A stretch of 64,000 nt of DNA from Rhizophagus clarus (taxonomy: Eukaryota; Glomeromycota; Glomeromycetes; Glomerales; Glomeraceae), in the NCBI GenBank assembly GCA_015698045.1, contig BLAL01000286.1, positions 1 through 64,000 of the forward strand, in the 5' to 3' direction. Below are positions 47,306-58,185 of this stretch, in pieces. Within the stretch, counting starts at the first letter, position 1. Each line of letters starts with the position of its first letter. Under the pieces are notes generated by a model. It was not told the origin of the DNA. It made no database searches and worked only from the letters and a program-made list of their open reading frames with translations. The translations under genes and the position numbers were made by a program.

Positions 47306-48552
47306 ATGATGGACAGGGACAGTGATCAGGAATCTGTAAGCTCTTCCTCTTCCTCTTCCTCTTCCGCTTCCGCTTCCTCTTCCTCTTCCTTATCATCATC
47401 ATCAGCTACTTCGTATAAAACGATTAAAGCAAGTATTATTTATTATTTATTTATCATTTATGGTTTTTTTTTCATTCTATTTACGTTTATCTATTATTCT
47501 ATAGAAAGAAGTCTATATATGGGTAGACTCGGAATTAAGAGATACTTATAAAATAGACGAGGAACGGACTTGGGTAGAGCAAAAGGAAAACATAGTAACA
47601 AAACTATTGCCGCCTTTGTACAAGCTCATGAATAAAAAATATAATATTACAAACGGCAAGTTACTAAAAATTTTGTACGGACGATGGCGTTCTCGGCATC
47701 ATGTGAATAACATTAAAAATCAAGGAGAAGAAAGAATAAAACAAGATAAGAGAAGGGCAAAAAAGAATTCGAGGATGCAAGACGTAAGTAAATATTCAAT
47801 TAATGTGAAATGAAAAGTTAGTAGTTAACTATCAATTACATTACTAGAAAAAAAAAAGAAGAACAAAAGCAACAAACTATTTGATAGAAGGTAAAGATAA
47901 GTATATTGTCAGGTATCCAGAAGGAGACCTTGTAAAAATTCTTAAAGATTCGGGTTACCACTCGAAAGAGTGGGAAGAAACAGATCCTGAGGAAGATTGG
48001 ACTGTTATCCGACCTGCAGTAGTTGAAGATGGTGAAGTTATTGAGGAAGCCGTTAAAGAAAAGTCAACATCAGTATACATTTATGATAAATGGTGGCGTT
48101 CTTCTGCAGTATGTATATTTATTATTTTATTAGTTTATTTATCAAAAACACTAATAGTAATTTATTTATTTAAGCTTTTACGATTATTATACGACCGAAT
48201 TGATCTGACGGTCGAATTATTAAGGAAAAAACCACCAACTTTAAACCCTAAAAAAGCTGACAACATATCTGCATCTAGCGTACCACCTATGGGTGCACCA
48301 AACTGGTGTTTAAATCAAGAGTCGCTCAAACAGTTTAACCGTTCAAGTGTTGATATTCCGATATACGATTATGATACCGATGATAACCACGATAAAGACA
48401 AAGAAGAAATCCCAAATAGAACTAATTCAAATAGTAGAAAGAACAGAAAAACTAAAAAAAACCCAAAACAAAGAGAACCAAAAAACATAAATCAAAATAA
48501 TTCAATAATTTTTTTTTCTAATTCAAATAGAAGAAAAGAAGAGAAAAACTAA
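47306..48552 (+). CDS. Ser-rich and basic accessory protein of the CACTA element
   Basis: Four exons: 47306-47428, 47505-47783, 47848-48108 and 48175-48552, 346 residues. Intron 1 appears to be GC-AG (AAA/GCAAGT..TATAG), which keeps the frame; a GT donor at 47433 would need a poorer acceptor. Intron 3 is 66 nt, so the frame also reads through it. The protein has an Asp-rich start, a Ser run, then VYIWVDSELRDTYKIDEERT and LLPPLYKLMNKKYNITNGKL, a basic region RRAKKNSR..KKKRRTKATN, an acidic DPEEDW part and an Asn/Lys tail. It fits a DNA-binding accessory protein of the transposon. The family is not recognised. Confidence 0.65.
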
Positions 48553-49137
48553 AAAAAAACAAAATAAAAGAGAACCAAAAAGCATAAATCAAAATAATTC
48601 AATAATTTTCTTTTTACTCATTAAATCTAGTCTTAAATAGATTTATGTTATTTGATTATATAATAAATTGAATCAATCATCCGTATGCAGTTTAATTAAA
48701 AGTTAATCAAAAATTTAATAAGCTAGGTTCAAAATTGATTTGTGTTTACGTTTATTTTTAAAAAAACTTTAATTGAAACAAATTTAATCTAATCCGTTCT
48801 GCATGCGAGACAATGTTTTTCTATTTTATTTGTTACATATCAGATATATTAGAGGATTAATTTATAATTTGAAAATACGTAATGACTAATAACAAACATG
48901 TGATCCGATTATTATCATTTAAAAAATCGTACAAATATCGGGTAACCGATATATATTAGCCAACATATCGGGAACTAAAAGTTTAAATATCGGGGTCTTT
49001 GATAATTATAATTTTAGACATATTTTGAGATGTGACAAATCGGGTGTCCGATATGTATAAAAACCCGATATGTATCTGATTAGTCACTGATATATAGACG
49101 CCCGATATGTACCCGATAGTATTGATTTTGACCAGTG
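48553..49137. repeat. Right subterminal region of the CACTA element
   Basis: 48553-48925 is AT-rich without a gene. 48930-49137 carries the subterminal words ATATCGGGTAACCGATAT, CCCGATATGT and CGGGTGTCCGATATG up to the terminus GATTTTGACCAGTG. Confidence 0.75.
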
Positions 49138-49285
49138 AGACTCTTGTAAATGCGTTTTTAACAAGATTTGTTTGGTTTTTTTGGACGACTTAGCTGTTTT
49201 ATTACAATTACATATCTCTATTTTCAAATTTACCCTCACAATAGAGATATTTCTGACATCCAAAACAAGTTCCAATTTTATACAT

Positions 49286-50030
49286 TCTCACTATTTTTTT
49301 ACGCGACAAAAAAATTCTAAACGCGAAATTAACTATGAATTTTATTATTCTTGTGTAATCTTAGAATCATTGGCTAATTATTTGTTGATTGTCACATGAA
49401 ATTGAAAATCTTTTGAAAATCGATTTTTACATGATGATACAACCCAAAATCGCATAGTCGCACTAATTTGAAAAAGGCAATAAAAAATATAATTATCTTC
49501 ACAAATATTATACTTAGAATTATAAAAATTGAAATACAAATACTTTTTACAATTGCTGAACAATTTACTTAAATATAAAAAAATAATTTCATTTGTCCAA
49601 AATTCATTTTATATATGAGTAAAATTAACAAATAAAAAATAAAAATATGAGAATATTATTATAAAAACATGATTTTTTTTATGGTAAATATTAAATATAA
49701 TATTGTGTTTATAAAATTAAAATGTGTAAAATAATAGAAAAGAAGTATCAGTTTAAAAAAATTTTTTGTAAAAAAATTTTTTTGATATATGTGTGAAATT
49801 AAAATTCTCTCTCTCTATATATATGAAAATCTTTGTTATATGAATAAGGGGTTCTGCTACGCAAATATAATTACTGAGCTGAAATAAAAATAAGTTCAAC
49901 TACGCATTTAAATATCTAACCAACTAAAAATTTTATATTAAAATAAGCAAATAAAAGTCTTACATAGGGTTTTTTTTATATGATCATTAAGCAAACTCAA
50001 ATCTAACATATTTATATATTGTTCGGGGTC
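49286..50030. other. Right arm of the GACCCCG element
   Basis: AT-rich, with no ORF of coding character. CTCTCTCTCTATATATATG at about 49808 is a short simple repeat. The last 60 bp (ATGATCATTAAGCAAACTC up to the terminus) match the ends at 12467 and 16763. Confidence 0.5.
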
Positions 50031-50925
50031 TTCTCCCTCTCCCATTTACCTTAATTCCAAAAGTCCAGTTTGTATTATTCATCTAGCAACCTACAAAAAT
50101 GAGAAGAAATATTAACATTTCTATTAATAACGAAATAGAACTCTTCTTCCTCCTATTTACTTCAATTCTAAAAGTCCAGTTCATAGTATTTATCTAGTAA
50201 TCTACAAAAAAAAAAGAAACGTTAGAAATATTTCTATTAACAACAAAGCAGAACTCCCCTTCCCTATTTACCTCAATTCCAAAAATCCAGTTTGTAGTAT
50301 TTATCTGGCAACCTACAAAAAAGAAAAAAACAATATTTTTTTTTAAAAAAAAACAAATAAATAATTTTTTTTAAAAAAAAAACTGAGTAAGTTTTTGTTT
50401 TTTTTAAAAAGTAAAAATCAGTTTTAAATAACTGAAAATAAGAAAATTTTTTTTAAAAAAAATGGAAAGTTAAAATTCAAAAATTAACTATTTTTTTATT
50501 TTACAAATTCTGATCTTTTTCTTACATAAAAGTAAAAATAATAAAATTTTTTTTTTAAAAAAAAAATAAAAAAAAAGATTATTAATAATCAGTAAATCAG
50601 CGATATCAAAATTGATCAAACTAATCAGAAATCTCTATGTATATCATATGATATATTATGTCAAAACGTCAAAATAGTTTTGAAGGCAACCTAAAGCTGT
50701 TTTCCCTAAAAAAAAAAAATAAAAAAAAAATAAAAAAAGTTTTTTTAAATAAATTAAAGTCGGTAAATTTTAATAATTGAACTTACCTATTAGGATTCCA
50801 GTATCCAACTTCAGAACTATTTTTCCTAAAAAATAAAAAGAAAAAATAGTATATTTCAATAATCAAAACTTAACTACCTGGATTTTGTATATTCAATTTT
50901 GAAGCTGTTTTCCCACTAAAAAAAA
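50031..50925 (-). repeat. Exon-like array, right part, grading into decayed units
   Basis: 50031-50335 continues the 39-nt-core array of 33886-34264 (core complement CAATTCCAAAAATCCAGTTT..ATCTGGCAACC) with three units. After a T/A-rich gap, weaker units recur at about 50680-50715, 50785-50830 and 50870-50915. On the minus strand these read core (TTCTGAAGTTGGATACTGGA) then GTAAGTTC, or AACAGCTTC..AAATCCAG then GTAGTTAAG. Confidence 0.65.
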
Positions 50926-51000
50926 GATTATATACCATTTTGTTTTCAAATTATGAAAACATGCCTGTATATCCAAATTAATTCTGATTGGTTTCTTATA

Positions 51001-51110
51001 GAAGGAAAGGAGAAGAGTAACGAAAAAGAAGTAGAAGGGTGAAGAATAAAGAATGGATAAAGGGATAAAGAAAAGTAAAGGGACAAAGTGAATAAAAAGG
51101 AAAGGGACAT
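51001..51110 (-). promoter_or_regulatory. CT-rich tract (minus strand) before the array; possible promoter
   Basis: The plus strand is purine-rich (GAAGGAAAGGAGAAGAG, GGATAAAGGGATAAAG). As at 15768-15915, it lies just upstream, on the minus strand, of the exon-like units. The role is inferred from position and base bias. Confidence 0.35.
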
Positions 51111-51119
51111 CAGGAAATT

Positions 51120-51740
51120 TTATAGTGCGTAAAATTGCATAAGTTTACGATTTTGTAAGTTTATGAAAGTTTATGGTATAATATTTCAAAAAATTTCAAA
51201 ATATTACATAAGTTTACAATTTTGTAAGATTTATGTGATATTACGGTTAAAATATTACACAAGTTTTCAATATCATAAGATTTACGTAATATTACAGTCA
51301 AAATATTTTGCAAATTTACGAAACTGTAAACTTGCGTAATATTACGGTTGAAATATTTTAAAAATTTACGAGACGGTAAACCTGCGTAATATTACGGTCA
51401 AAATATTCTGCAAATTTATGAAACTGTAAACCTGCGTAATATTACGGTCAAAATATTCTGCAAATTTACAAAACTGTAAACCTGCGTAATATTATAGTCA
51501 AAATATTCTACAAATTTACGAAACTGTAAACCTGCGTAATATTATAGTTAAATATTTTAAAAATTTACGAAACTGTAAACCTGCGTTAAAATATTTTGAA
51601 AATTTATGAAACTGTAAACTTGCGTAATATTACGGTTAAAATATTTCAAAAATTTATGAAACTTGTAAACCTGCGTAATATTACGGTTAAAATATTTCAA
51701 AAATTTATGAGACTGTAAACCTAAGTAATATTACTATTCG
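51120..51740. repeat. Tandem array, about 58-bp unit, roughly 10 copies
   Basis: The words GAAACTGTAAACCTGCGTAA, TATTACGGTCAAAATATT and CTGCAAATTTAC repeat with a period of 57-60 bp. The best copies lie at 51320-51560. GCGTAATATTACG is close to palindromic. The array ends just left of the MULE. Confidence 0.9.
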
Positions 51741-52504
51741 ATTGTTAAAGTTGCGTATGCAGTAGGGGATCTGTTTAAAATTACGAAATCCAGAATCCTA
51801 GCAGTTCATAATCTCGATTGATAAAATCACGAAACTACAAAATCCCGACTAGTACAAAATATCGACAAATTCAAAATCCTGAAATGCAATATCCTGACAG
51901 GCCAAAACACTGGTCAAAATCAATTCTATCAGATACATATCGGGGACTTATATATCGGCGGCTAATCAGATAAATATCGGGTATTTTTACATATCGGGTA
52001 CCCGATTTATTACACTTCAAAATATGCCTAATTACCAAGACCCCGATATCTAAACTATTGGTCACCGATATGTTATTTAATATATATCGGGCACAGTTCT
52101 ATCTTACACATATCGGGTACCCGATATGTGATACAAATTTTAATACGTTAGATTTTATATTATATAACGTATTAAGAAATTTTTTAGAGTTTACTTTCTT
52201 TATAGATTTTTCTTTTTAGAAATTTTTAATTCGTTTAATGTAGTTAAAAAATTTTTATTGTCTTATTTATTGAATGCATTATCAAGTTTATAAATTTTTT
52301 GTAAAGTGTTTAAAAGTATAATTATTATTGTTAATATTTTTATTTTATTACGTATTTTATTACAATAAATTAATAAAAAAGTTACAGTCATTTATAATAC
52401 AATTTTAAGAAAAGTTTGCTCAAACTTTTCTTAATCGTGATCATGTTAGGATCAAGAGGAACAAGGGAAACTGCAACCTAAAATAAATAAAAGAAACGTT
52501 AAAC

Positions 52505-53020
52505 TGTTTCTTTAATATTCAAAAAATATCCCTCCCTCTCTCCTTACATTTCAAGTCCGGAGTCCAGCAATCTGAAAAAAATAAAGAAAGAAATATTAGT
52601 AACGTTTCTTTAACATTAAAAAAAATCACCACCCTTTCCAACTTACATTCCCAAGTCCAGTTCGTCCAAGAAGGCCGGCAACCTAAAAAAAATAAAGAAA
52701 GAAACATTAGTAACGTTTCTTTAATATTAAAAAAAAATCCCCCGCCCTTTCTAACTTACATTCCCAAGTCTGGTTCGTCCAAGAAGGCCGGCAACCTAAA
52801 AAAAATAAAGAAAGAAACGTTAGTAATGTTTCTTTAATATTAAAAAAAAATCACCACCCTTTCCAACTTACATTTCCCAAGTCCGGTTCGTCCAGCAACC
52901 TAAAAAAAATAAAGAAAGAAACGTTAGTAACGTTTCTTTAATATTAAAAAAAAATTCCCCCCACCCCTTCCAACTTACATTCTAAGTCCGGGAGTCCAGC
53001 AACCTAAAAAAAAAATAAAA
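52505..53020 (-). repeat. Exon-like array, 36-nt cores, inverted copy of 31871-32380
   Basis: Minus-strand units of about 113 bp with TTTATTTTTTTTAG, then a core (GTTGCCGGCCTTCTTGGACG onward), then GTAAGTTGGAAAG. One unit has lost GCCGGCCTTCTTGG. Each spacer keeps the AAACGTTA/TAACGTTT hairpin. The 62-codon frame here is a by-product. Confidence 0.85.
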
Positions 53021-53029
53021 AAAAAATTA

Positions 53030-53688
53030 TGGTTTAGAAAACCGTAAAAATAGATTGATCATGATAATCAATGATCATCAAATTAAATTAAAATGCTGAA
53101 ACTATTGCATGTAAACGCCAAAAGGTTTCGGCAGTTTAGCAAAAATGAGTTTGATCACGTATTTTGAAAATGTAAAAGATTATTTCAAGATTTTATATTG
53201 TAAATTGATAGATTAGTTCTCTCAATTTGATCTATGGAAAGATTTTAGTAACATTTTGGAAGAATCAGCGGTATTAGATCTGTCACGCCTAAATGTACCT
53301 TTTTTAAAAATTTATTGGGAACATTTCATCATTACAATATATTATATAATATATGACGACAGATTGTTTATTTAATTAATACTTTAATAAAAAAAAAAAT
53401 GAATGTTTATTGAATAAAAGCAATTTATTATAATAAGCTTTAATTACTTATAATTGAGGTCGAATTTTTTAATTTCAGTTGAATATAGGCCAATATTAAA
53501 TCAAATTATAAAATAGTAAAAATATTAAAATAATAATTAGATGACTATATAATATATATATATATTTAATAAAAAATAATAATAATAAAAGATAATAAAA
53601 AATAAAAAATAATAATAATAAAAATAATAAAAATATAAAAATATAAAAAATACAAAATAAAAAAAAAATAAAAATAAAAAAATATAAT
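53030..53688. other. Non-coding part of the CACTA element, with simple repeats
   Basis: 53440-53500 (AATTGAGGTCGAATTTTTTA, GTTGAATATAGGCCAATATT) resembles the right end of the CACTAG-ended element at 13530-16137. 53570-53685 is an (AAT)n/(AAAT)n simple repeat. Confidence 0.5.
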
Positions 53689-54114
53689 TTACGGATTCCG
53701 AGGCCGCCGATGTGCAGTGTTTCTACGCCGCCTACGACTGTGGTGGTTCCCTAAGAAATATTTATAAATTTAGAACTTAAATAACTTAAATATAAATTAA
53801 AAAAATTCTTAATAATTACCAGGTCTGTCCCAAAACTAGTGTTCCGCAAACGATTTGGTCAAATCAAATCAATTCGGATTTGATTTGAAGTTTGATTTGA
53901 TTCGATTTGATAATTTTGATTTGCAAATCAAATCCAAACTTCAAAACAAGATTTGAGTTCAAATCCAAATTAAAAAAAAAAGATTTGATTCGATTTCAAA
54001 TCAAATTCAAATTAGCTTAAACTAATTCAATCAAATCCGAATCAAATCTGACAAATCCAAATCAAATCCAAATCAAATCGAATTAAATATACATGACCTG
54101 GTTAAACGTAATTA

Positions 54115-55400
54115 CAGGACCCCGAACAATACTAATGTATAAAGGCAGGGTCATGTGACTTGCCGATCTAATCAGATAATCCGAATATCTGATCATTTTT
54201 TTTAATCATTTATCAGTTTATTTTTGTAGTGTTGCCGGACGAAAGGCACGACCGGACTTTTGGAATTAAGGTAAGGGAGGGGTTGGGGAAGGTGTTTCAT
54301 TGTTTTTTTTTTAATTAATTAAGTATTAACTTTTTTTTTTACTTTTTGTAGTGTTGCCGGACGAAAAGCATGACCGGACTTTTGGAATTAAGGTAAGGGA
54401 GGGTGAGAAATGTTTTTCGGTGTTTTTTTTAACTAATTAATTAATTATTTTTTATTTTTATTTTTTGTAGTGTTGCCGGACGAAAGGCACGACCGGACTT
54501 TTGGAATTAAGGTAAGGGAGGGGTTGGGGGAGGTGTTTCGTTGTTTTTTTTTTAATTAATTTAAGTATTAACTTTTTTTTTACTTTTTGTAGTGTTGCCG
54601 GACGAAAAGCACGACCGGACTTTTGGAATTAAGGTAAGGGAGGGTGGGGAAGTGTTTTTCGGTGTTTTTTTTAACTATTTAATTAATTATTTTTTTTTTA
54701 TTTTTTTGTAGTGTTGCCGGACGAAATGCACGACCGGACTTTTGGAATTAAGGTAAGGGAGGGTGGTGAAGTGTTTTTCGGTGTTTTTTTTAACTATTTA
54801 ATTAATTATTTTTTTTTTATTTTTTTGTAGTGTTGCCAGACGAAATGCACGACCGGACTTTTGGAATTAAGGTAAGGGAGGGTTGGGGGAGGTGTTTTGT
54901 TGTTTTTTTTTAATTAATTAAGTATTGATTTTTTTTTTATTTTTTGTAGTGTTGCCGGACGAAAAGCACGACCGGACTTTTGGAATTAAGGTAAGGGAGG
55001 GTGGGTGAAGTGTTTTTCGGTATTTTTTTTAACAAATTAATTATTTTTTTTTTTATTTTTTGTAGTGTTGCCAGGCGAAAAACACGACCGGACTTTTGGA
55101 ATTAGGGTATTAAAACCCGAAAAAGAATAATAAAAATAAATAAATTTGGTATAAAATACCGAAAAAAAGTGAAAAAATAAATAAAATAAAATAAATTTTG
55201 GTAAATACCGAGTAATTTAATTTACCGAAATTAGTATTTTTTAAAAATAAATCCACGTATATCTATTATAAACTCTACACAAACATAATATCCCAAATTG
55301 ACCGATCTACGCAAACTCAATTTGTAGGTTTAAAAAGTAATTTCATATAAACTCTACACAAACCCGTATGTGAGTTATATTGGTATTATTCGGGGTCCTG
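54115..55400. mobile_element. GGACCCCG-ended element inside the hAT element
   Basis: Ends are CAGGACCCCGAACAATAC at 54115 and GTATTATTCGGGGTCCTG ending 55400, flanked by TAATTA on both sides (54109-54114, 55401-55406). Inner inverted similarity includes TAACTCACA in the second copy. The interior is almost entirely the exon-like array. Confidence 0.8.
54220..55107 (+). repeat. Exon-like array, 8 units, 41-nt cores with strong splice signals
   Basis: Period is about 120 bp. Every unit has TTTTTTGTAG, then 41 nt beginning TGTTGCCGGACGAAAGGCAC and ending CTTTTGGAATTAAG, then GTAAGGGAGGG. The first core is 54230-54270. Spacers are T-rich with TTAATTAATT. The eighth core lacks a donor (TTAGGGTATT). 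Cores are nearly identical while spacer lengths vary. Length 41 is not a multiple of three. One frame (LPDERHDRTFGIK) resembles LLDEYYEPDFGIE of the other array. Confidence 0.92.
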
Positions 55401-56086
55401 TAATTACCGTAAATATTATTGGTAGTTACTGCAACCACATGATGTCCAACCCTCCTTAAACACACTAAAGAAATACATTTCGCAACATTTTTTTATTAAT
55501 ATTGCGTTGCAAAACGCATTTTTTTATTTAAAATTCAACAAATCAAACCAAATCACAAATCTATTTGAATGAATTTGATTTGATTTGAATTTGAATTTGA
55601 TTTGAATCGAATCAAATTTAAATCAAATCAAATCAAATTCAAATCAAATTTCAAATCAGATTTGAATGGTTTGATTCAAATCCAAATTCAAACTTTTCAG
55701 ATTTGATTTGATCAAATCAAATTTCAAATCTAACCTGATTTGGTCTAATTTGATTTGTGCGGAACACTACCCAAAACCTTGTGCGGAACTGCCTATAATA
55801 TCTTTCTCCTTCCCGGGACCACCTTCCATTTCGCGCACTATTCCTCCATTCACAGAAATTCTAAAAATGTTAATACTATTAATTTTTTATTTTTTTTTAT
55901 TTTTTTTTTATGATTTATTATTATTTTACTAACATTAAAATTCCTGACCAAGTTTCTCCACTTTCTTTCTACCTGTTGGCCAGTGAACCTCATGTGGAAC
56001 CGTCTCTGAATTCTTCGAGCTAGGCTCTCCCAGAATTCGGAGCGGTCCCTCCCGGGTATGTCATGGTAGTAGTTGTTCCTTCTTCT

Positions 56087-57050
56087 TTACATTATTTATT
56101 TAATTTTTAGATCAGGAAACGTAAGAGAAAAAAAAACTAGAATATGATCAAAGTTATTTATTAGTTTTCATTTAATTTTTTACCTCCTATATCTTATTAA
56201 ATATTCAGTTATTGCATCAGTCCAATTTGCGGGCATTTTAAGAAAAAGAATATATAATAATAAAAAATAACGGCAACAAATTTTAAGAAAAAGAATATAT
56301 AATAGAAATAACGACAACAAATTTATTGTAAGAAAAAAAAAAAGGATGAAACCTCTTTTTAAAAACAATTTTTTATCACCTTGTATTATTATATTAATTA
56401 CCCTTCAAGAACATTTACGTAAATTGTTCTAATTTCTCAAATATGTCATGATTGTTATGATCTGTCTTCTTTATATTAATTATAATACAGATACGGATCT
56501 ACAATACAATCAATCACAATGAACAAGTTAAACTCGACCTAAACTCGATTGTTATGATCGTGATTCCAAAATATCAAGATAAAGGTCTTCTTTTTAATTA
56601 TATATCAAATCTAAAAAAGGTAAAATCTAATAATACAGATACGTAAATAAATAGTGTTTTTTATTTTGGTTTATAATAAGCTTTTGCCAATTATAGACTA
56701 CAAATAAAACAATTACAAATCTACAATACATTACACAAAGATCTTGAGCGAACGAGTTAAACTCGAGTTGAACTCGAGTTCAACTCGAGTTCAAAGCGAA
56801 CAATTTAAATTCAAAATAAAATATCCAAGATTAACAAAAAAGTTGGTAACGTTATAATGAAATCGGTAGTAAAACTTGATTTAATCATCTTTAATTAGGT
56901 ATAAAAATTCTGATAAATTTAATAAAATCAGTGATTTTTTAATAATTTTATCAACTCAAGTTGAGCACGAATAGTGAATAATCAAGTTTGTGCTTCTTCG
57001 CTAATATTGACTTGTGCATTCGATAGGTGACCGATTTTGTGGCTGATGTG
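56087..57050. other. Right half of the CACTA element, non-coding
   Basis: GAGTTAAACTCGAGTTGAAC and GAGTTCAACTCGAG at 56750-56795 form hairpins around XhoI-type CTCGAG. The 62-codon frame at 56180-56368 is a repeat of KKRIYN-type sequence. No gene seen. Confidence 0.45.
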
Positions 57051-57057
57051 GCTGAAT

Positions 57058-57620
57058 ATAATATTACCCAAATAACCAATAAAAATTGATAATTTTGTTG
57101 ATCATGTGATTGCACGATCATGATTTAATTATTTATTTATCGTATTTTTTTTTTTTTTTTTTCAAAAACTTTTTCTCTCTCTCTCAAATTTTTACTTTAT
57201 TGTTTTGTCTAAAAAATAAAGATAAAGGTATATTTTTTGTTGAAATTTCTTTTCCCATTATTATGTTATTTATAATATTACCCAAATAACCAATAAAAAT
57301 TGATAATTTTGTTGATCATGTGATTGCACGATCACGATTTAATTATTTATTTATCGTTTTTTTTTTTTCAAAACTTTTTTCTCTTTCTCTCAAATTTTTA
57401 CTTTATTGTTTTTGTCTAAAAAATAAAGATAAAGGTATATTTTTTGTTGAAATTTCTTTTCCCATTATTATGTTATTCTTAACACTCTTATTAATATATT
57501 TTTCCAATGTATTTCTTCTCACTAACGTCCTAAACAATGTTCTACTATCGAGTTTTTTACTTTATTGGTTTTTCTAAAAAATAAATACAAAGGTACATTT
57601 TTTGTTGAAATTTCTTTTTC
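57058..57620. repeat. Tandem duplication, about 212 bp, two full and one partial copy
   Basis: TATAATATTACCCAAATAAC at 57059 recurs at 57271, and the block runs through GATCATGTGATTGCACGATC to CTTTTCCCATTATTATG. A third, partial copy (ATTGGTTTTTCTAAAAAATA..TTTTTTGTTGAAATTTC) ends near 57620. The 85-codon frame across it is not convincing. Confidence 0.85.
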
Positions 57621-58185
57621 CATCCTGTTAACACTTTTACTAATATTTTTTCTAATGTGTTTCCTCCTACTAACGTTCCTACTAACAATGTTCTACTGTT
57701 AAACATTTTTTATTTCTTACTTTTACTAACACTTCTACTAACATTAACACTAACATTAATACTTATACTTTATATTTTTTTTTTATTGACGTTCCTTTTC
57801 TACTTCTACTAACTTTCATACTAACATTAATACTAACACTTTCTAATGTAAAAATTTTTTTATTAACGTTCCTTTTCTTTTGCTAACACTTCTACTAATA
57901 TTCATACTAACACTTTTATTACTAACATTTTACTTTCTTTCAAATTAAATAGATATAATGAAATGAAAACAAGCAAACAAGTGAACATTAATTGTAAATT
58001 TGTGTAAAGAGTAGTGAATTTTTTTTATAATATTTTTTGTATAATATTTTTTTTTATTATCGATTGAAAATATAAATAAAACTTTCAGTAATTACAATTA
58101 AATGAATTAAATTACTTCTAAATTACAATTGTATTTAAATTATAAATCTACTACTATTAATGCCCCATAAATGCTATACTTTTCG
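57621..58185. repeat. Simple repeat of (TACTAACACTTC)-type words
   Basis: Degenerate CTAACACTTCTACTAACATT words fill 57640-57940. They mirror the GTTAGTAGAAG words in the left arm of the CACTA element at 38203. AT-rich sequence follows to the subterminal palindromes at 58190. Confidence 0.7.

Larger units (their letters stand above)
38203..49137. mobile_element. CACTA-type transposon, 10.9 kb, near-complete
   Basis: Ends are CACTGGTCAAAATCGATGCT at 38203 and the inverse ATTGATTTTGACCAGTG ending 49137. Target duplication AGA lies at 38200-38202 and 49138-49140. The genes are a tnp2-like transposase (minus), a Myb/SANT-like protein (minus) and a Ser-rich basic protein (plus). It also contains a short RGG-type exon pair and an L10 gene fragment. 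Subterminal GGGTACCC palindromes occur at both ends. Only one premature stop is visible in the transposase, so the insertion is fairly young. Confidence 0.92.
36721..49285 (-). pseudogene. Second gene of the GACCCCG element, cut by a CACTA insertion
   Basis: The minus strand begins at ATG 49285 (MYKIGTCFGCQKYLYC, a possible zinc-binding start) and is broken at 49138/38202 by the CACTA element with duplication AGA. Reading resumes VFSPISDPKQIDFIKNKN, FCSTCNSSYQYLSDKK, a Glu/Ser-rich stretch, DEFLLSIQNNITALLKDE, NVSFKSEKTQEAGTLLVDVH, then (after introns) DEDSIPNIYNKNKVPEISDI, LNQRIGKNVTELQRETWCSM, LNGLASVKDPLTHPLFAY and MIEFLQ..VKHLYKLNDMQFEACRV, ending at TAA 36721. It also has a one-base deletion near 37705 and three CAA-to-TAA stops near 36900-37000. 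Function is unknown; it travels with the transposase as a second protein of the element. Confidence 0.7.
34267..50030. mobile_element. DNA transposon with GACCCCGAACAATATATA ends, carrying a mariner-like transposase and a second gene
   Basis: The left end is GACCCCGAACAATATATATA at 34267 and the right end is ATATTGTTCGGGGTC ending 50030. Both flanks are pieces of the same exon-like array, which supports insertion there, but I see no clean target duplication. Inside are a mariner-like transposase pseudogene (plus strand) and a convergent second gene (minus strand). A CACTA element (38203-49137) was inserted later; without it the element would be about 4.8 kb. Subterminal repeats at 34760-35100 (AGTAGATTCGACCTCGCTGA, GAACAACTTTACTTAAGC) match those of the element at 12465. 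Confidence 0.75.
53837..55769. mobile_element. hAT-type non-autonomous element, 8-bp duplication CCCAAAAC
   Basis: Ends are TAGTGTTCCGCAAACGA at 53837 and GTGCGGAACACTA ending 55769. The exact duplication CCCAAAAC lies at 53829-53836 and 55770-55777. Subterminal regions are packed with GATTTG/CAAATC words (53880-54095, 55535-55750). No transposase is present. The GGACCCCG element (54115-55400) sits in its middle. A second copy starts at 61292. Confidence 0.94.
53689..56086 (-). pseudogene. Myb/SANT-like gene of the CACTA element, split by a hAT insertion
   Basis: The minus-strand exon at about 56086-55934 reads GRDRSEFWESLARRIQRRFH then MRFTGQQVERKWRNLVR. The next exon (55860 to 55770, then 53836 to 53820) reads FCEWRNSARNGRWSREGERY, YRQFRTRFWDRP. 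The last exon (53750-53689) is basic, HHSR, RRRN, TAHRRPRNP, and ends TAA. All joins are in phase. The W/W and GQQ..KW motifs match fungal Myb/SANT-like proteins and the gene at 42686-43438. The hAT element (53837-55769) sits between the Arg and Phe codons of the second exon, so the gene is broken. The 5' end is not resolved. Confidence 0.75.
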
